In this document: positions 11,125-22,259 of the stretch, in pieces
Position numbering within the stretch: the first letter of the stretch is position 1
Layout: each line of letters opens with the position of its first letter
Assembly (NCBI GenBank): GCA_047967505.1
Contig: CM106541.1
Direction: 5' to 3' (one strand)
Source: Dipteris shenzhenensis
Taxonomy: Eukaryota > Polypodiophyta > Polypodiopsida > Gleicheniales
DNA length: 64,000 nt
The notes under the pieces: model-generated
Databases searched by the model: none
Seen by the model: only the letters and a program-made list of their open reading frames with translations
Told to the model about the DNA's origin: nothing
Made by a program: the position numbers and the translations under genes

Positions 11125-11480
11125 TCATAACCACTCAGTAATGGATGGATGCAATCTTTTGGCCTCAAAGACTCTCAGCGATCTTTTGGGTCGCTGGATG
11201 TAATCTTTTGGTCTATAGGACTCCTAGGAATTGTTGAGTTTTTACAAATTTAAACTCTTTTGTTTAATTTGAGGCTCTCAATATAAACCATTGTCAAGTT
11301 TTTATATATACCACTCAGCAATGGTTGAGTGGTTATGGTCACTAGATGTAATCTTTTGACCTCTAAGGCTCTCAGCAATTGCTGGGGTTTTTATAAATGT
11401 AAGATCTTCTATTGAATTATTGCTCTCAGTATAAATTCAAGTTGTTAATTTTTATATATCTTGTTATTGGATGTAGATGT
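11125..11480. repeat. Degenerate ~180-base tandem repeat
   Basis: The word series GATGTAATCTTTTG..CCTC..GGCTCTCAGCAATTG..GAGTTTTTA..TCTCA.TATAAA recurs about two times (near 11150-11320 and 11340-11480). From 11481 to 11929 the sequence is AT-rich with several GCATATGCA-type words and nothing further recognised. Confidence 0.5.
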
Positions 11481-11929
11481 AATCTCTTTTGCTCAATCGA
11501 GAAGATTCCATGGAGCACAATGGTGAAGGATTGCCTACTTTAGCACTGTGTTCATTGGAATAGTACCCCTGCCCCCAAAAACATTGCACACAAGTTTCCT
11601 TCTTATTGTAAACATTGACCTCTAGAGCATATGCATATTCTTAAGTGATGCTTAAAGCCTATATCGAAATTTATATGGATAGACCTTTGAAATTTTATGC
11701 ATATTCAGAGAGCATATGCACAAAGTTTTAACTTTTGAAGCATATACATTAAGGGTTTATGCATACATTGTGTAGGACATATGCTTATTGCTTTAAGGGT
11801 TTAAAGATATTTGGATGAAGCTTCATCTAGAAGGAAGAAAATAATACAAACAACCTACCCCATCTCATCGCAAATGCTTAAGACATTATAAATAGCATTG
11901 CAAATGATTTAAGGAAAAAAGAGAGGAGA

Positions 11930-12285
11930 AGGGAAAGAGAAGGAGAAGGGAAAAACTAAAGAGGGAAAATTGGAAAAAAGAATGGGACAAAGGAGAAGGG
12001 AAAGGAGAAAGAGAAGAAATTAGAGAAAAAAGATTGGGAGAAAGGAGAAGGGAAAGGAGAAAAGAGAAGAAATTGGAAAAAAAGAATGGGAGAAAGGACT
12101 CTAAAAAGGGAAAGGAGAAAGAGAAGGGAGAAGGGGGAAAAAGAATTGGAGAGAATAGAGGAGAAAGGGAATGGAAAGGGCAAGGGAAGGAAAGGGAAAG
12201 GGAAGGAAAGGGAAGGAAAGGGAAAAGGAAAGGGAAAGGGAAAGAAAAGAGTAGGGGGAGGAGAAGGGGAAAGGAAAGAAAAACT
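11930..12285. repeat. Purine-rich (GGGAAA)n tract
   Basis: Almost pure purine on the plus strand, with GGGAAAGG-type words. Long open frames on both strands (up to 194 codons) are shadows of this composition (Phe/Ser/Pro-rich on one strand, Lys/Glu/Arg-rich on the other) and are not annotated as genes. From 12286 to 12488 is unremarkable flank. Confidence 0.9.
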
Positions 12286-12488
12286 TGACAACACCAAACA
12301 AACAAAACATACCTGGCACACAAATTCAAAGGAGAGGTGCTTGCAAGGTCTAGAGGTGCTCTGAAGTTGTGGAGAGGTGCTTGCGAGGTCCGGAGGTGGT
12401 TGAAGATTGTGCAAGGTTGGAAGAGATGAATGACAGTGATGCAATTTGGGACTATGGTTTTATCTACCATAGGGTTGATAATAACATC

Positions 12489-13850
12489 GGCAAGGGTGTC
12501 TTCTTTGGTGTAGTTTTTTGAGAGTCACCTTTGTCTCATACATTGTTACATTGAGAGTTGGTTTGAGAGATTTGCAAAGTCTATGCACGTACTTACTTAA
12601 ACATCTATGACTTCGGCGTAGACACCATCTTCATGCAATAATTGTGTGATGATGATGTAAGTTCCTAATTATTGCAAAACATCTGTTTGGGACATTCTAA
12701 AATAAGGTGATTTTAAATGTCCTTGTGACATGCAAAAATAAAGGCTTTTGCTACCATATACATTTGAAAACATTTTCATTGGACACATGAGAGTATGGTT
12801 ATTCAATTAATGAATTCAATTCATAATAGAGTTATTCAAGTGCGAAAAGTAAGTGACCGAGGTCAATTTATAGAAGATGCTAAGATAAAACATCAAATCA
12901 AGCCTTTATTGTGGCCACCTCATTTCCACTTAACTAAGCAAGCTTGGTAGCCAAGCCTCCTCGAATAAGATAGAGCCTGATAATGTGCTTTTTCCATCTA
13001 GTGTTCAATATTCTCGGTCAATGAGGCACTCGGCTTTACTGTGCATGTGAAGTGCCTAGATTCTCATAACATAATATAAATGACACATGTGCTTTGGTTC
13101 TCTCCCAACAACATTATATCTCGAAATCCTAAACAAAAATAAAAATATGGAGAGTTGGTTGGAGGAGTTAATGTGATGAGTTCAATGAATAAACATCTTG
13201 AAGTAGGGTAAATAAATATATGGTGGACTGTCTCCCTTTGAAACGGATGTGTTCCCTGAGATAGGTACTCTCATGAGGAGTGATATGATGTGTATCCAAA
13301 ATAAAAAGGCATGTCCCCCTTCCAATGATGCGTTGTTGAGGAGCAAGGCCAACACGTTGAGCATGTCCCCTTACATGGGTCAGCCTTGGTGAGGAACAAG
13401 GTGAGCATGTTGTGTATAGATAAGCAACTAAGAAAAGTCCCCACAAGTTGATTGATGTGAGAAAGGGGACACTGTATCAAGCTAGGCAACGCGGATGACA
13501 CACAATTGAAAGCTAAAGTGCAAGCAATCCACACACTCTGCTTTGGTGTCTCAAGCTCTTTTTAAGGCATTGGTTCGGTGGAGAGGAAGCAACGCTGGTA
13601 CAGACCATGATGGCTTTTGTGCACTGAAGGTCACGACACGATGGTGAATGAGAGCATCTTGGAGGAGGAGTTTATATAGAGAGGAGTAGTTTTCTGTAGA
13701 GCACCTTGGAAAGAGTAATTTTGTATAGAGCAACGTGCGCCCTCAGAGCTAGATGCCTTCTTACGTCGTGTAAGGGGAATAACGATATCCTATAAGCAGC
13801 AATGCAAACGTGTTGTAATATAAGTAAGATAGGACAAGGTCAAGAACTCG
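12489..13850. other. Left part of block D, upstream of BPS1-like gene
   Basis: No gene is recognised. Small open frames at 13168-13534 are conserved in copy 2 (42577-42943) but overlap one another in different frames. About 67 bases around 13642-13708 are absent from copy 2. Bases 12544-12810 are also found as a lone fragment at 37350-37736. Confidence 0.5.
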
Positions 13851-13861
13851 TATATTATAAA
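13851..13861 (+). promoter_or_regulatory. TATA-box candidate for BPS1-like gene
   Basis: TATATTATAAA lies about 180 bases upstream of the chosen ATG at 14043 and is followed by a CAC-rich leader with no ATG-led long frame. The same word is kept in copy 2 near 43190. Confidence 0.45.
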
Positions 13862-14042
13862 GCAGCACACTCTGGCCTGCACATGCATGCGACTTTAGAA
13901 TAGCGCATAAACTAAGACCTTGGCACGGTGAGCTGTCTGTCCTCCGCGATAAGATAAAACACTCGCACTCCCACTCCTCAATATCGTCGACATCGTCCGA
14001 GTTCTTTTGATCCCAATCAGTATTCAGCCTCAGTACTTCTCC

Positions 14043-15107
14043 ATGGGTTCCTCCCTTCTTGCCTCCCTGGCGCATTCCCTCTCTCTCAGAGCGGAGCAAC
14101 GCAATATCGCCCGGGAATGCCATGACCCTGCCTTGCAAAAGTTTGAAGTAGACCTGACAGAGCGCCTTCAACACCTCCAACTTCCAGGCGGCTCGTCCTA
14201 CCTTCACCTCAACTGGCTGCTCGATGCCTTGGCTGTAGTTCTGTCCACGGAGACTTCAGTTCACACCCTCATTTCCAGCCCGCTGGAGATGCAGCCTGCA
14301 AAGCACAAACTCTGCCAGCACTATATTGACGATGTCGTCAAGTTGCTGGACGTCTGCAACGCTCTCAAAGACGCGACGGCCGACATCCACGACTACCTCC
14401 GCTTGGTCCGGCATGCGCTTCACTGTTTGGACTCGAGGGAGGGGGCGATCAGCCTGCCAAACTTGATGCGGGCAAGAAGCACCCTCTCCGAATGCCTGCA
14501 TAAGATGGCAGCCACCAACGGGGTCGAACCGCCATCTAGGCTGCAAGCTTGCGGCTCCTTGCTACGAAAAATGGGAATGCAGAAGAAGCGTAATAGCAGT
14601 GGCATTGATGCAATGGATGGGGCGAGGAGCACCACCCTTCTGGTTTTGGGAATCCTTGCTGATGCTTTGTCTCTGAGAAAGCCCAGGAAATCTAGTATCC
14701 CAGCTACTGTACTCAGGTGCAACAGGCAGCCATGGTCCACTCCTCTTCTAAGATTGGAGCAGGAATTAGTGCAAGAGGAGATGGAGAGGCGGAGCTCTAA
14801 GGACGTTGCTCTCTTGCAGGAGTTTGAGAGCATGCGAGTCGCAGTGAGAGAGATTCATCGCCTGGTGGACAAGATGCTCTCGACGCCATCCTCTTTCGCT
14901 TGCGACTCAGTCATAGAGTTGAGGCGAGTCATTGAGACTCTTGGAAAGACTTCGCGAGACGTGCAAGGATCGATGGCCATGCTACAACAACAGATAACGG
15001 ATCTCTTCCAAAGGCTCGTCGCCATCAGAGTGGCTCTCTTAGAGGCATGCGACCTGTGTGGACCTTGTATACTAGGCAGGCTACACAACCAAAATGTACA
15101 AGATTAA
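14043..15107 (+). CDS. BPS1-like: BPS1 (BYPASS1)-like protein, copy 1
   Basis: A 354-residue intronless frame of the plant BPS1/DUF793 family. Members act in root-to-shoot signalling and development in Arabidopsis; the biochemical activity is not established. Family landmarks seen: FEVDLTERLQHL (~30-45), YLHLNWLLDALAVVLSTE, DDVVKLLDVCNALKD (~100-115), LMRARSTLSECLHKM, a TTLLVLGILADAL hydrophobic stretch, PWSTPLLRLEQELVQEE, and a C-terminal helical region to RLVAIRVALL. I chose ATG 14043 (context CTCCATGGG) over an in-frame ATG at 14007 because it gives the MGSS start shared with copy 2. The last ~20 residues (ACDLCGPCILG...) are not family-like. Copy 2 has ~22 bases here that include a normal stop, so this copy has lost its stop by deletion and reads into the former 3' UTR. 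It may still be expressed, with an altered tail. Confidence 0.85.
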   Translation: MGSSLLASLAHSLSLRAEQRNIARECHDPALQKFEVDLTERLQHLQLPGGSSYLHLNWLLDALAVVLSTETSVHTLISSPLEMQPAKHKLCQHYIDDVVKLLDVCNALKDATADIHDYLRLVRHALHCLDSREGAISLPNLMRARSTLSECLHKMAATNGVEPPSRLQACGSLLRKMGMQKKRNSSGIDAMDGARSTTLLVLGILADALSLRKPRKSSIPATVLRCNRQPWSTPLLRLEQELVQEEMERRSSKDVALLQEFESMRVAVREIHRLVDKMLSTPSSFACDSVIELRRVIETLGKTSRDVQGSMAMLQQQITDLFQRLVAIRVALLEACDLCGPCILGRLHNQNVQD

Positions 15108-15354
15108 GGGGTTTAAACCCCTATATACGACTTCAAATGTACAAGATTAAGGGGTTTCATCTCGTGTTGTGTTTTATGTTGGACGAACGAAGTACATATG
15201 AAGAGACTAATGATCCCTTTTGGGTGATGCTTGCAAATAACAATAAAGAACATTCATCCTCCATTCATGCCTTTTGCGTAATGCCTCCAAAAAAAAATTC
15301 ACATCCCTTGGCACGTGTCACGATCCAAATTATTTGCTACTCGTAACTAATTCC

Positions 15355-16135
15355 ATGGCGAAGGTAAAGGGCTCTGGCCAAGATGGCATCCCAGTGCACT
15401 TCTTCGAATACTACTAGATCAGCTATGCTATGTGGTAAGGTTCTTACATCACTTTCGAACATTTGCTTAAGATCAGAGAATCTCCCTTGCTCAATGAATC
15501 AAGTGAATTAATTGATTGCAACCTAGAGACTCGTGCCCCCTCACAATGTTAAATGCTGTAGCCTGCATACAAAATTACAAATTACTGCATCTCACAATCG
15601 ATTGTGTAGTCACATCCAAATCAAAAGTCTATGTCGCTCAAATTGGATCTTGAGAAAGCATGGATCGGATTAGTTAGATATTCATCCTTAAGTTGATGTC
15701 CATTAAGCTTGGTTTTGGACATGAGTTCATCCACATGACAAAAGCCCTTTTCACTAAAGCTACTTCCATAATTTCAAATTATCGCTATTCTTATGAGAGT
15801 CTCCCACTCAAGCAATCCATACGACAAGGGGTCCCATTCTTTTTGCCACTGTAACAGAGGGTCCATTTGCACTCGATCGATCATCACATCAATCGAGGAA
15901 GTATTCCTAGCTTGCCACTACTGGATGGATCGTATTTCTTTGCTAATTTTTTTGTGAATGACAATTATAACATCCTACAAGCTGAAGAGTGAAACATGGA
16001 AGCCCTCTTAGTGCTCTATGTATACTTTGCTCTAGTTCTCCACTCAAATTAATAGTTCAAAGATTAGTGCTCTTTACATGGATTGGGAACACCCCCCAAA
16101 ATTGCCAGATCAATATGGTTTGAAGATGATCCAAA
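15355..16135 (+). pseudogene. LINE reverse transcriptase remnant, plus strand, copy 1
   Basis: Broken frames in order: GQDGIPVHFFEYY near 15380 (block before the RT core), LDLEKAWIG near 15645 (motif A, LDLEKAYD-like), SIRQGVPFFLP near 15815 (motif B, RQGCPLSP-like), and FFVNDNYNILQAEE near 15945 (motif C, FADD-like with N for D). After these come KINSSK-type residues and W.HPPKLPD. The order and spacing fit a plant L1-like LINE. Multiple stops and shifts show an old relic. Copy 2 is at 44616-45425. Confidence 0.7.
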
Positions 16136-16159
16136 TGGGATAAATTTGTTGACATTTAT

Positions 16160-16790
16160 GGTCTCTGCTAGGCCCTTTGCTTCATTGTGACATCAAATCC
16201 CATTGGGAATGCCCAAAAGTCTAAATATTGTGCCCTTTTGAATTTTAAGACATCCCAACTGCTGAAGAACCCCTTGTTCCTTACCACCACTGAGAGTATC
16301 ATACAATGTTTTGGAATGGTTAGTTGAAGATCCTGAAGCTTTATAGAAAACATCAAGGCAATCCATCACACAGCTTACATCCTGCTCAGTATTTGTAAGG
16401 GTAATTAGTGTAGTGTCATCTACAAACTGTTGACAGACAAGATATTTACCATTGTAAGCTCAATCCCTTGGAGACTTCCCTCTTGGATTTAGCTTCTAAG
16501 GAGCTAGCCAAGAGCATTACTGCTATAGCAAATAGGAGAGGAGCCAAGGGGCATCCTTGTCTGACTAATCTTTTGAAAAAGAAAGGATCACTCATCTTCC
16601 CATTGACATTAACCTTAACTGAAGCATTGATGAGAAGGAGCTTGAAATTTGAAACAAAGGAAGGACCCAGACCCATGTCTTGCAAAAGATTGGATTAAAA
16701 AAATCCCATTCCAATCTATCATATGTCTTATCAAAGTCAACCTTAAGAAAAAAAATATCATGTCAGTCTAGTTTCTTTATTGTATCAAGT
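16160..16790 (-). pseudogene. LINE reverse transcriptase remnant, minus strand, copy 1
   Basis: Read on the minus strand: FLKVDFDKTYDRLEWDF near 16700-16760 (motif A). After a frameshift come MGLGPSFVSNFKLLLINAS, VNVNG and RQGCPLAPLLF (16446-16685; motif B), then QFVDDTTL near 16425 (motif C), and TIPKHCMIL...YLDFWAFPMGF (16168-16356). This is a second LINE, oriented against the plus-strand one, so the two RT fragments meet tail to tail near 16140. Copy 2 is at 45430-46060. Confidence 0.75.
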
Positions 16791-16794
16791 CTTC

Positions 16795-17760
16795 ACTATG
16801 ACATGTTCTCGTTGTCCATCCATTGTCAAATAATTTCGATAGCCAGTCCTATTCTAAGCTCTTGCAAGTATATGTTATCTTTGTTTTTCTCAATTGCCTA
16901 CAACCAGCAAAGAAATCAACAAAACATGGGAATGGAAGAAACCAGCTCAGCCTAGCATTTCTTCCACCAGTAGTTGGCTTCATAGCATTTCTCACATCAT
17001 TAAACATCCTATTTCTATATGAATCACTAATCGCTATGCTTGGAAGTGGCCACTTTGGACAGTCAAAAGAAGGCAAGGCAAGCAATTCCAATCTTCCATA
17101 CTAGCCTTCTTGATCCAGAACTACAAACATTGACTCATAAAAGAAGGTCCCATCCTTTTTCATTTCTGATTGTGTGCAACCTTTGTACTGAAGAGTCCCG
17201 ATCTTAGCATGGAGGACATGCAAAATGCATGTTACAAGGTCCCATTCTTTGTAAGTAGATGGATACAAATTTGTAAAACAAATACAAGACATAAGATCGA
17301 CACCAAACAAATGCAAATACTTTGAAGCATGACACTAGTACACTTTGGAATACTTACAATTGGGTCTACGATATAGAAGGCTTGCATGTGGATGCACATA
17401 TATGTCTGTATGGGTAAAGATGTGTTGAATATATACCCGTGTTATTGTTTTGCTATTGGGAGACATCTCAAAATCCATATCCTCCCCTTCCAATGTTTGG
17501 ATATGTCCATTGCATCCTTCCGATCCACTTTATAGCACCCACAATTAGTGGGTTGCATTGTTATCCATGAATATTTTTTGTAGAGCTGAGGAATCTATTC
17601 CCCATGCTCATCCTTGATGCTCTTTAGTATAACAGATTGTAACTTACCTAGATATCTGTCATTTTCCATCTCCATAGTCCTTCTTTGTTTCATTTGATTA
17701 ACAATAGCTCTCTTCCTCTCTTATTTCACCCATAAACAAACATAGTAATCATTCTTCAGA
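16795..17760. other. Flank of LINE relic; unidentified minus-strand frame broken here
   Basis: The minus strand of 17340-17690 corresponds to the open 115-codon frame at 46624-46971 in copy 2, but here a TGG has become TAG and a frameshift follows. It lies upstream (5') of the minus-strand LINE motifs and could be part of the same element. I recognise no domain. Confidence 0.35.
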
Positions 17761-17779
17761 ATTTTGTCTCTCTCTCTCT

Positions 17780-17784
<5 letters not shown>

Positions 17785-17833
<49 letters not shown>
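17785..17833. repeat. (CT)n microsatellite
   Basis: About 24 CT units, extended by more CT-rich sequence up to 17945. The counterpart in copy 2 is 47053-47113. Confidence 0.95.
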
Positions 17834-17835
<2 letters not shown>

Positions 17836-18059
17836 CTCTCTCCAACTCTTTTTCCCTCCCCCCTCTCTGCCTGTCCCACCCCGTCCTTCTCCCTCCCCTC
17901 TCTTTATCTCCCTATCTGTTCTGTCTCCCTCCCCCTCTCTCCTTTAACCTACATCCTCACACAAACAAACAAAATATTATTTTAAAATATATAGATTACT
18001 TCTCTCTCTCCCCCAAAACAAAGAAACAAAGATTATTCCCCACATAAACAAACAAAACA

Positions 18060-19080
18060 TGTCACACACTGTTCTTTCACAATCACGATCAAAATTGTAG
18101 CAAGATAATAATCACGAATGAACAAGAAGAGAGTTTCCAGTATGAATGAAACTGATGAGTCTTTACAATAATTTTGGAGAAGAATCACTCCGTGAAGGAG
18201 CTCGATACCACCCGTCCACCCCTGAGCTATCTCACTCTCACTCTGACTCTCACTCGGATGAATATGTTCAAATTAGATGATCAAACGATCAAATCTCAAT
18301 CACACTCTCACTCTCAAAATATCTTGATCTGATCTTCTTCTTTGCGTTGCCTCGATTCACGTGCGCTAATTGTCATTTTCGTAGTGCCTCAATATGCATG
18401 CCTTCTCTTCGCTTGAGCAACCTCGATATGCGTGCCTTCTCTTAACTCATGCAACCTCGATATGCGTGCCTTCTCTTCTCTTTCGCTTAGCCTCGATATG
18501 CGTGTGTTGGATTGTGTGTTCTCCTTCTCACGATCTCCTCTTCTTTCATAGCCTTTCACGACTCCAAAATAAGCGCTAAAAACCTCCAAAATCGGCCAAA
18601 AATGGCTTTTCTCGAAAACCGTGCGTGTGCTTTTAACCTTCTTTTAGCATGCACTTATGATAGTAAATGCGTATGGAATTTTGCATGAAAACGGCCCTGT
18701 TCGGAGCATCACCACGCCTGCCTCGTACATCTAATGGACAAGCTCAATAGCTCATCTTGAAGATCAGACCCTCTTCTTTCCCTTTGCATGTGACCTTTCA
18801 TGACTAATTCTTCCATCTCAACCTCCGTCTAATGCCTGCAACTCTTGACACGGAAATCTAGATGCACTTTTAGCTCAAAACCACTTTGTTAGCAATTTCT
18901 GACCTCCATATAGGCATGCAAACGAGTGAACCAAAAATTTTTCATTAGGACAAAGTTTTTCTACTCAACAAGATCTAAAACTCTCTCATACAGAGTTTCT
19001 TCAAATTATTTCTCTAACCAACTCAAAATCTAGCCGACACCATAATGGACAAAAACCAAAATTTTTCGACCTTCAAAACA
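18060..19080. other. 1-kb segment present only in block D copy 1
   Basis: Block D copy 2 has an unrelated ~460-base CT/C-rich stretch (47343-47810) at this place. The segment contains a minisatellite (18387-18506) and CACTCTCACTCTC words, with no supported gene. It is either an insertion with replacement or retained sequence lost from copy 2. Confidence 0.6.
18387..18506. repeat. 34-base minisatellite, ~3.6 units
   Basis: CCTCGATATGCGTGCCTTCT-type units repeat at 18387, 18421, 18455 and 18491, with point changes and a one- to two-base length drift. Confidence 0.85.
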
Positions 19081-21974
19081 TGTGTGTGTGTGTGTGTGTG
19101 CATGTCTATGTGTTCAAATATTGAAGTAGCATGTGTGCGTGTGTGTGTGTGATAAGTATGTGTGTATGTGTGTGAGTGTATTTATGTGACAAAAAGTATA
19201 AATGTGTGTGTATGTGTGGCCCATCCCCAGCTTGGAGTGTAAGACCACATGCTGAGGGGAGGTAGAAATTATCTAAATAAATTAATTAGACAAATAATTT
19301 TTTATAAAAGAAATTGATTGAGTTTGAATATATCAAGTAGGTTGTTTAAACGATAATGAAGAAAGGTTTCTTTTAAACAAAACTTAAAAAGTAGAAGGTA
19401 AAGGTAGGGACTAGAAAATTAGATAGGACCCACAACAAATTAATGGAAATACTCTTAGGTGAGGGGGGTAGTCCATACCCTTTTACGCTAAAACTGAGTT
19501 CAATGAGGGGTTAAGTCTACATACTCTTTTAAAGAAACAAATTATTAAAGCAAAAGAAATAGAAATTTTTTTTAATTAATAATATTATTAAATACTATGC
19601 AATAATAAATACTATGCATAAAGCAAATCCATAACTAATAGCCTAAGTAAGGAAGAATAAAGTAAAAAGTTACAATAAATAATTTGAAGTAATAATGGAA
19701 AAAAATGGAAAGCACAAGCTCTAGGCACATTACATGAAGGAACACGAAAATATTTTAAAAGGAAATCTTGATAAATTTACGAGGGGGACTAAGCTTTAAA
19801 AGATCAATTAAAAGAACTCAAATAAGTAAATAATCATATATATTATCTAAAGGACAAAGAATAAATGGCTATAAGCCAGAGAGACCATGTCACAAATGGG
19901 AAGGGTTTAAAGGTAACAAACTAAAACAAAAATTAAGAAGGAAAAAATACAATTAATTAATTAATTAAGTCAAAAAAGAAAAGGTTGCAGGTAAGAAGGG
20001 TTCAAAAAACAAATGAGGGACTAAAAAGGTCTTAAATGAAGAATTAATTAGCTATGAAAACAAATGAGTTTGCCTGCAAAGAGTTGCTGTGAATCATGAA
20101 ATTCATTGCAATGAAGTAATGTGTATCTACAAAAGAAGCATGAACTGGTTAGCATGCTAGCCGTGGAATATCATGCCTACAAGTAAGTCATGATGTTCGA
20201 CATGGGATGAGTTGCACAAAGATTACAACGTGAATTCTCATGTTGCCGAGACTGCAATGCATAAAGAGTATGGATAGGTCACGGTGACCTCGGCCAATCC
20301 CCAATGAGCAAGGCCAACACTATAGTAGCTTTCTGTGGTGGCCTTAACCAGATTCTTGTTCAGCAAAAGCACAGTGCCACGTTCTGAGCAGAATATCAAA
20401 GGTAGTGTTCCCATGAAGCCTAAACTTACTAAAAGAAATATGTCAAAGGAAGATAGAATGCAACTTGCAACCACATGATCTTTGTAAGGGGAGGAGAGCA
20501 GCTGCACACCACCCCAAGACCCCTAATGAGGAAGGAGTCGAAACTGTGTGAGAAGGGATAAACGGGACGAATGTCAACAAGGTGGAAAAAGAAGTAGAGT
20601 AAATGTTTCAAGCAAGGAAAGGGTAGAATAGCCAGTGATGATGACAACCTGAGAGGTTGCCATAGTGTATCAAGCTTGCTAAGAATAGCAAGGTAGTGAG
20701 GAGCTTTTGGGAGAGCAAGTACATAACGAGAAGAAATTGGCAAGTACGGAAGAAGAGATGCCTAAGGGCCATGGAGGCTAGAAGCACAAAGGAGGCTAAG
20801 GACACAGTAGAGCAATGCCAACACTGCCACGTGAAACTATGGTAGCATAGGTCGAAGTAGAAAAGAGAAATGTAAACAAGGTTGTCAAAGGAGCCGCGAA
20901 GAGTAAGGAGAGCTGGTGAAGGTGGTCAAAAGCAAACTCGCAGGGTGACACCATTACGACATTGTAGGAGCAATGCTTGAAAGAAGAGAGCAAGAAGAGG
21001 TAGCAACCATAGTTGGCAGCCACCGGTAATAAAGAGCATAGATTAAAAAACAAGTCACGAGTTCAACCCATAGATTACAGTATCTTGTAAGCTAAAGGGC
21101 AGTAGAGGCGTAGACAAGTAGATGAGCACGGGGCGAGGTCAAAGTGAGAAACGGAGTACCAGAGAAGAACCATGAAGGAGGGGAAATCAATTGCATCTAG
21201 AGAGAATTAGAAAGACTACAAAGTCTTGAAAGAATGTAGAAGCACTTTAACATGAAGCCAACATATACGGCGATCAAGAAGAGCTATTGCCAAAATGTGG
21301 AGGGGAAGTTATGCAAGGCATGGAGGAATGAAAAAAACTTGTGTTTGGGTGGCATGGCAAGGGGTTGGAAGGGTAGTTAGGGCTAGTGGGTGGTAAGGTG
21401 AGGGGTGACTGGGTAGCATAAGTTAGAGGGTAGTTTCTTTTAAAGGGGTTTATTATTATTAACATTACGAGGCCTTGTTAAAGGGGTTAATTGAAAATTA
21501 AAAACATCATTTTAAAGGGGGTTTAAAAGGGGGAAATTTAGTTAAACCAAAGAATATTAAGGGGAGTTTTAATATAAAAAAGGAAAAAACTAAAGGGGGA
21601 TACAAAATTTAAGAGGGGGGGGTTGTCCCTGAGGCAGTCTAAAGCAACAAAGGAGTTTGGCTTATAAGTGTATGTGCATTAGAGTGCATGGGCATAGCAT
21701 GCTTATAAACCCAAAGCATACTACTAGAAAATGTTTAGTAAATTATGTAAGAGTGCATAATGGAGGTGGTAAAAAACAAGCTACTTTCATTAAAACATCA
21801 ACACGAGGAAAAGGAAAAAGGGGGGGTTTGTTTCTAATTTATTCATGAATATACAAAATGTAATTAAATTAAATTGGGGGAGGGGGGGCAGGGAGGAAAG
21901 GATAGTAGTTGGCATCATAGGGAAAATGGTGTAGAATGGAAGTGAGAGTGTGTGTGGGGAGTAGGAGGGGGTGG

Positions 21975-22009
<35 letters not shown>

Positions 22010-22259
22010 AGTGTAAGGGTTTGAAGCTCTAAATAATTTGCAATAAAAGTTAATAAAGGAATAAATAGAAAAAACTAAATTGTATGAGTGTACGGAGAGG
22101 CATTAGGGTGTATGTGTGTGTGTGCGTGCGTGTGTGTGTGTGTGTGTGTGTATAAATGAGTGTAAAAGTGAATTAAATGTGTGTGTGTGTGTGGCCCACC
22201 CCCAACCCAGAGGGTAAGGCCACATGGTGAGGGGTAAGCCCACCATATGGAGCTTACCC
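19080..22259. other. 3-kb stretch bracketed by (GT)n-GTGGCCCA words; no gene recognised
   Basis: TGTGTGGCCCATCCCC...GTAAGACCACATG...GAGGGG at 19210-19262 recurs, diverged, at 22183-22240 as GTGTGGCCCACCCCC...AAGGCCACATGGTGAGGGG. Each copy is preceded by a GT microsatellite. Between them lie AT-rich sequence, GGGG-rich sequence (21300-22018), and weak open frames conserved in copy 2 (20238-21053) but without a recognisable domain. The bracket may mark old terminal repeats. GGTCACGGTGACC (20277-20289) is a perfect short palindrome. Confidence 0.4.
21976..22018 (+). repeat. 43-base guanine run
   Basis: Uninterrupted G43. The matching place in copy 2 (about 50641-50660) has only two short G runs. 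Could form G-quadruplex; could also be partly a sequencing or assembly length error. Confidence 0.9.

Noticed and set aside
11886-12470. Open frames up to 194 codons on both strands
   Set aside because: They are composition shadows of the purine tract: Phe/Ser/Pro-rich on one strand, Lys/Glu/Gly-rich on the other, with several overlapping frames and no domain.
14256-14833. Minus-strand open frames within the BPS1-like gene
   Set aside because: Antisense shadows of a real coding frame; the plus strand has family-level similarity.
17764-17985. Ser/Leu-rich 73-codon frame
   Set aside because: Direct translation of a CT microsatellite.
18366-18386. ATTTTCGTAGTG as a possible right CACTA terminus
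   Set aside because: No matching left terminus or target duplication within the 1-kb segment.
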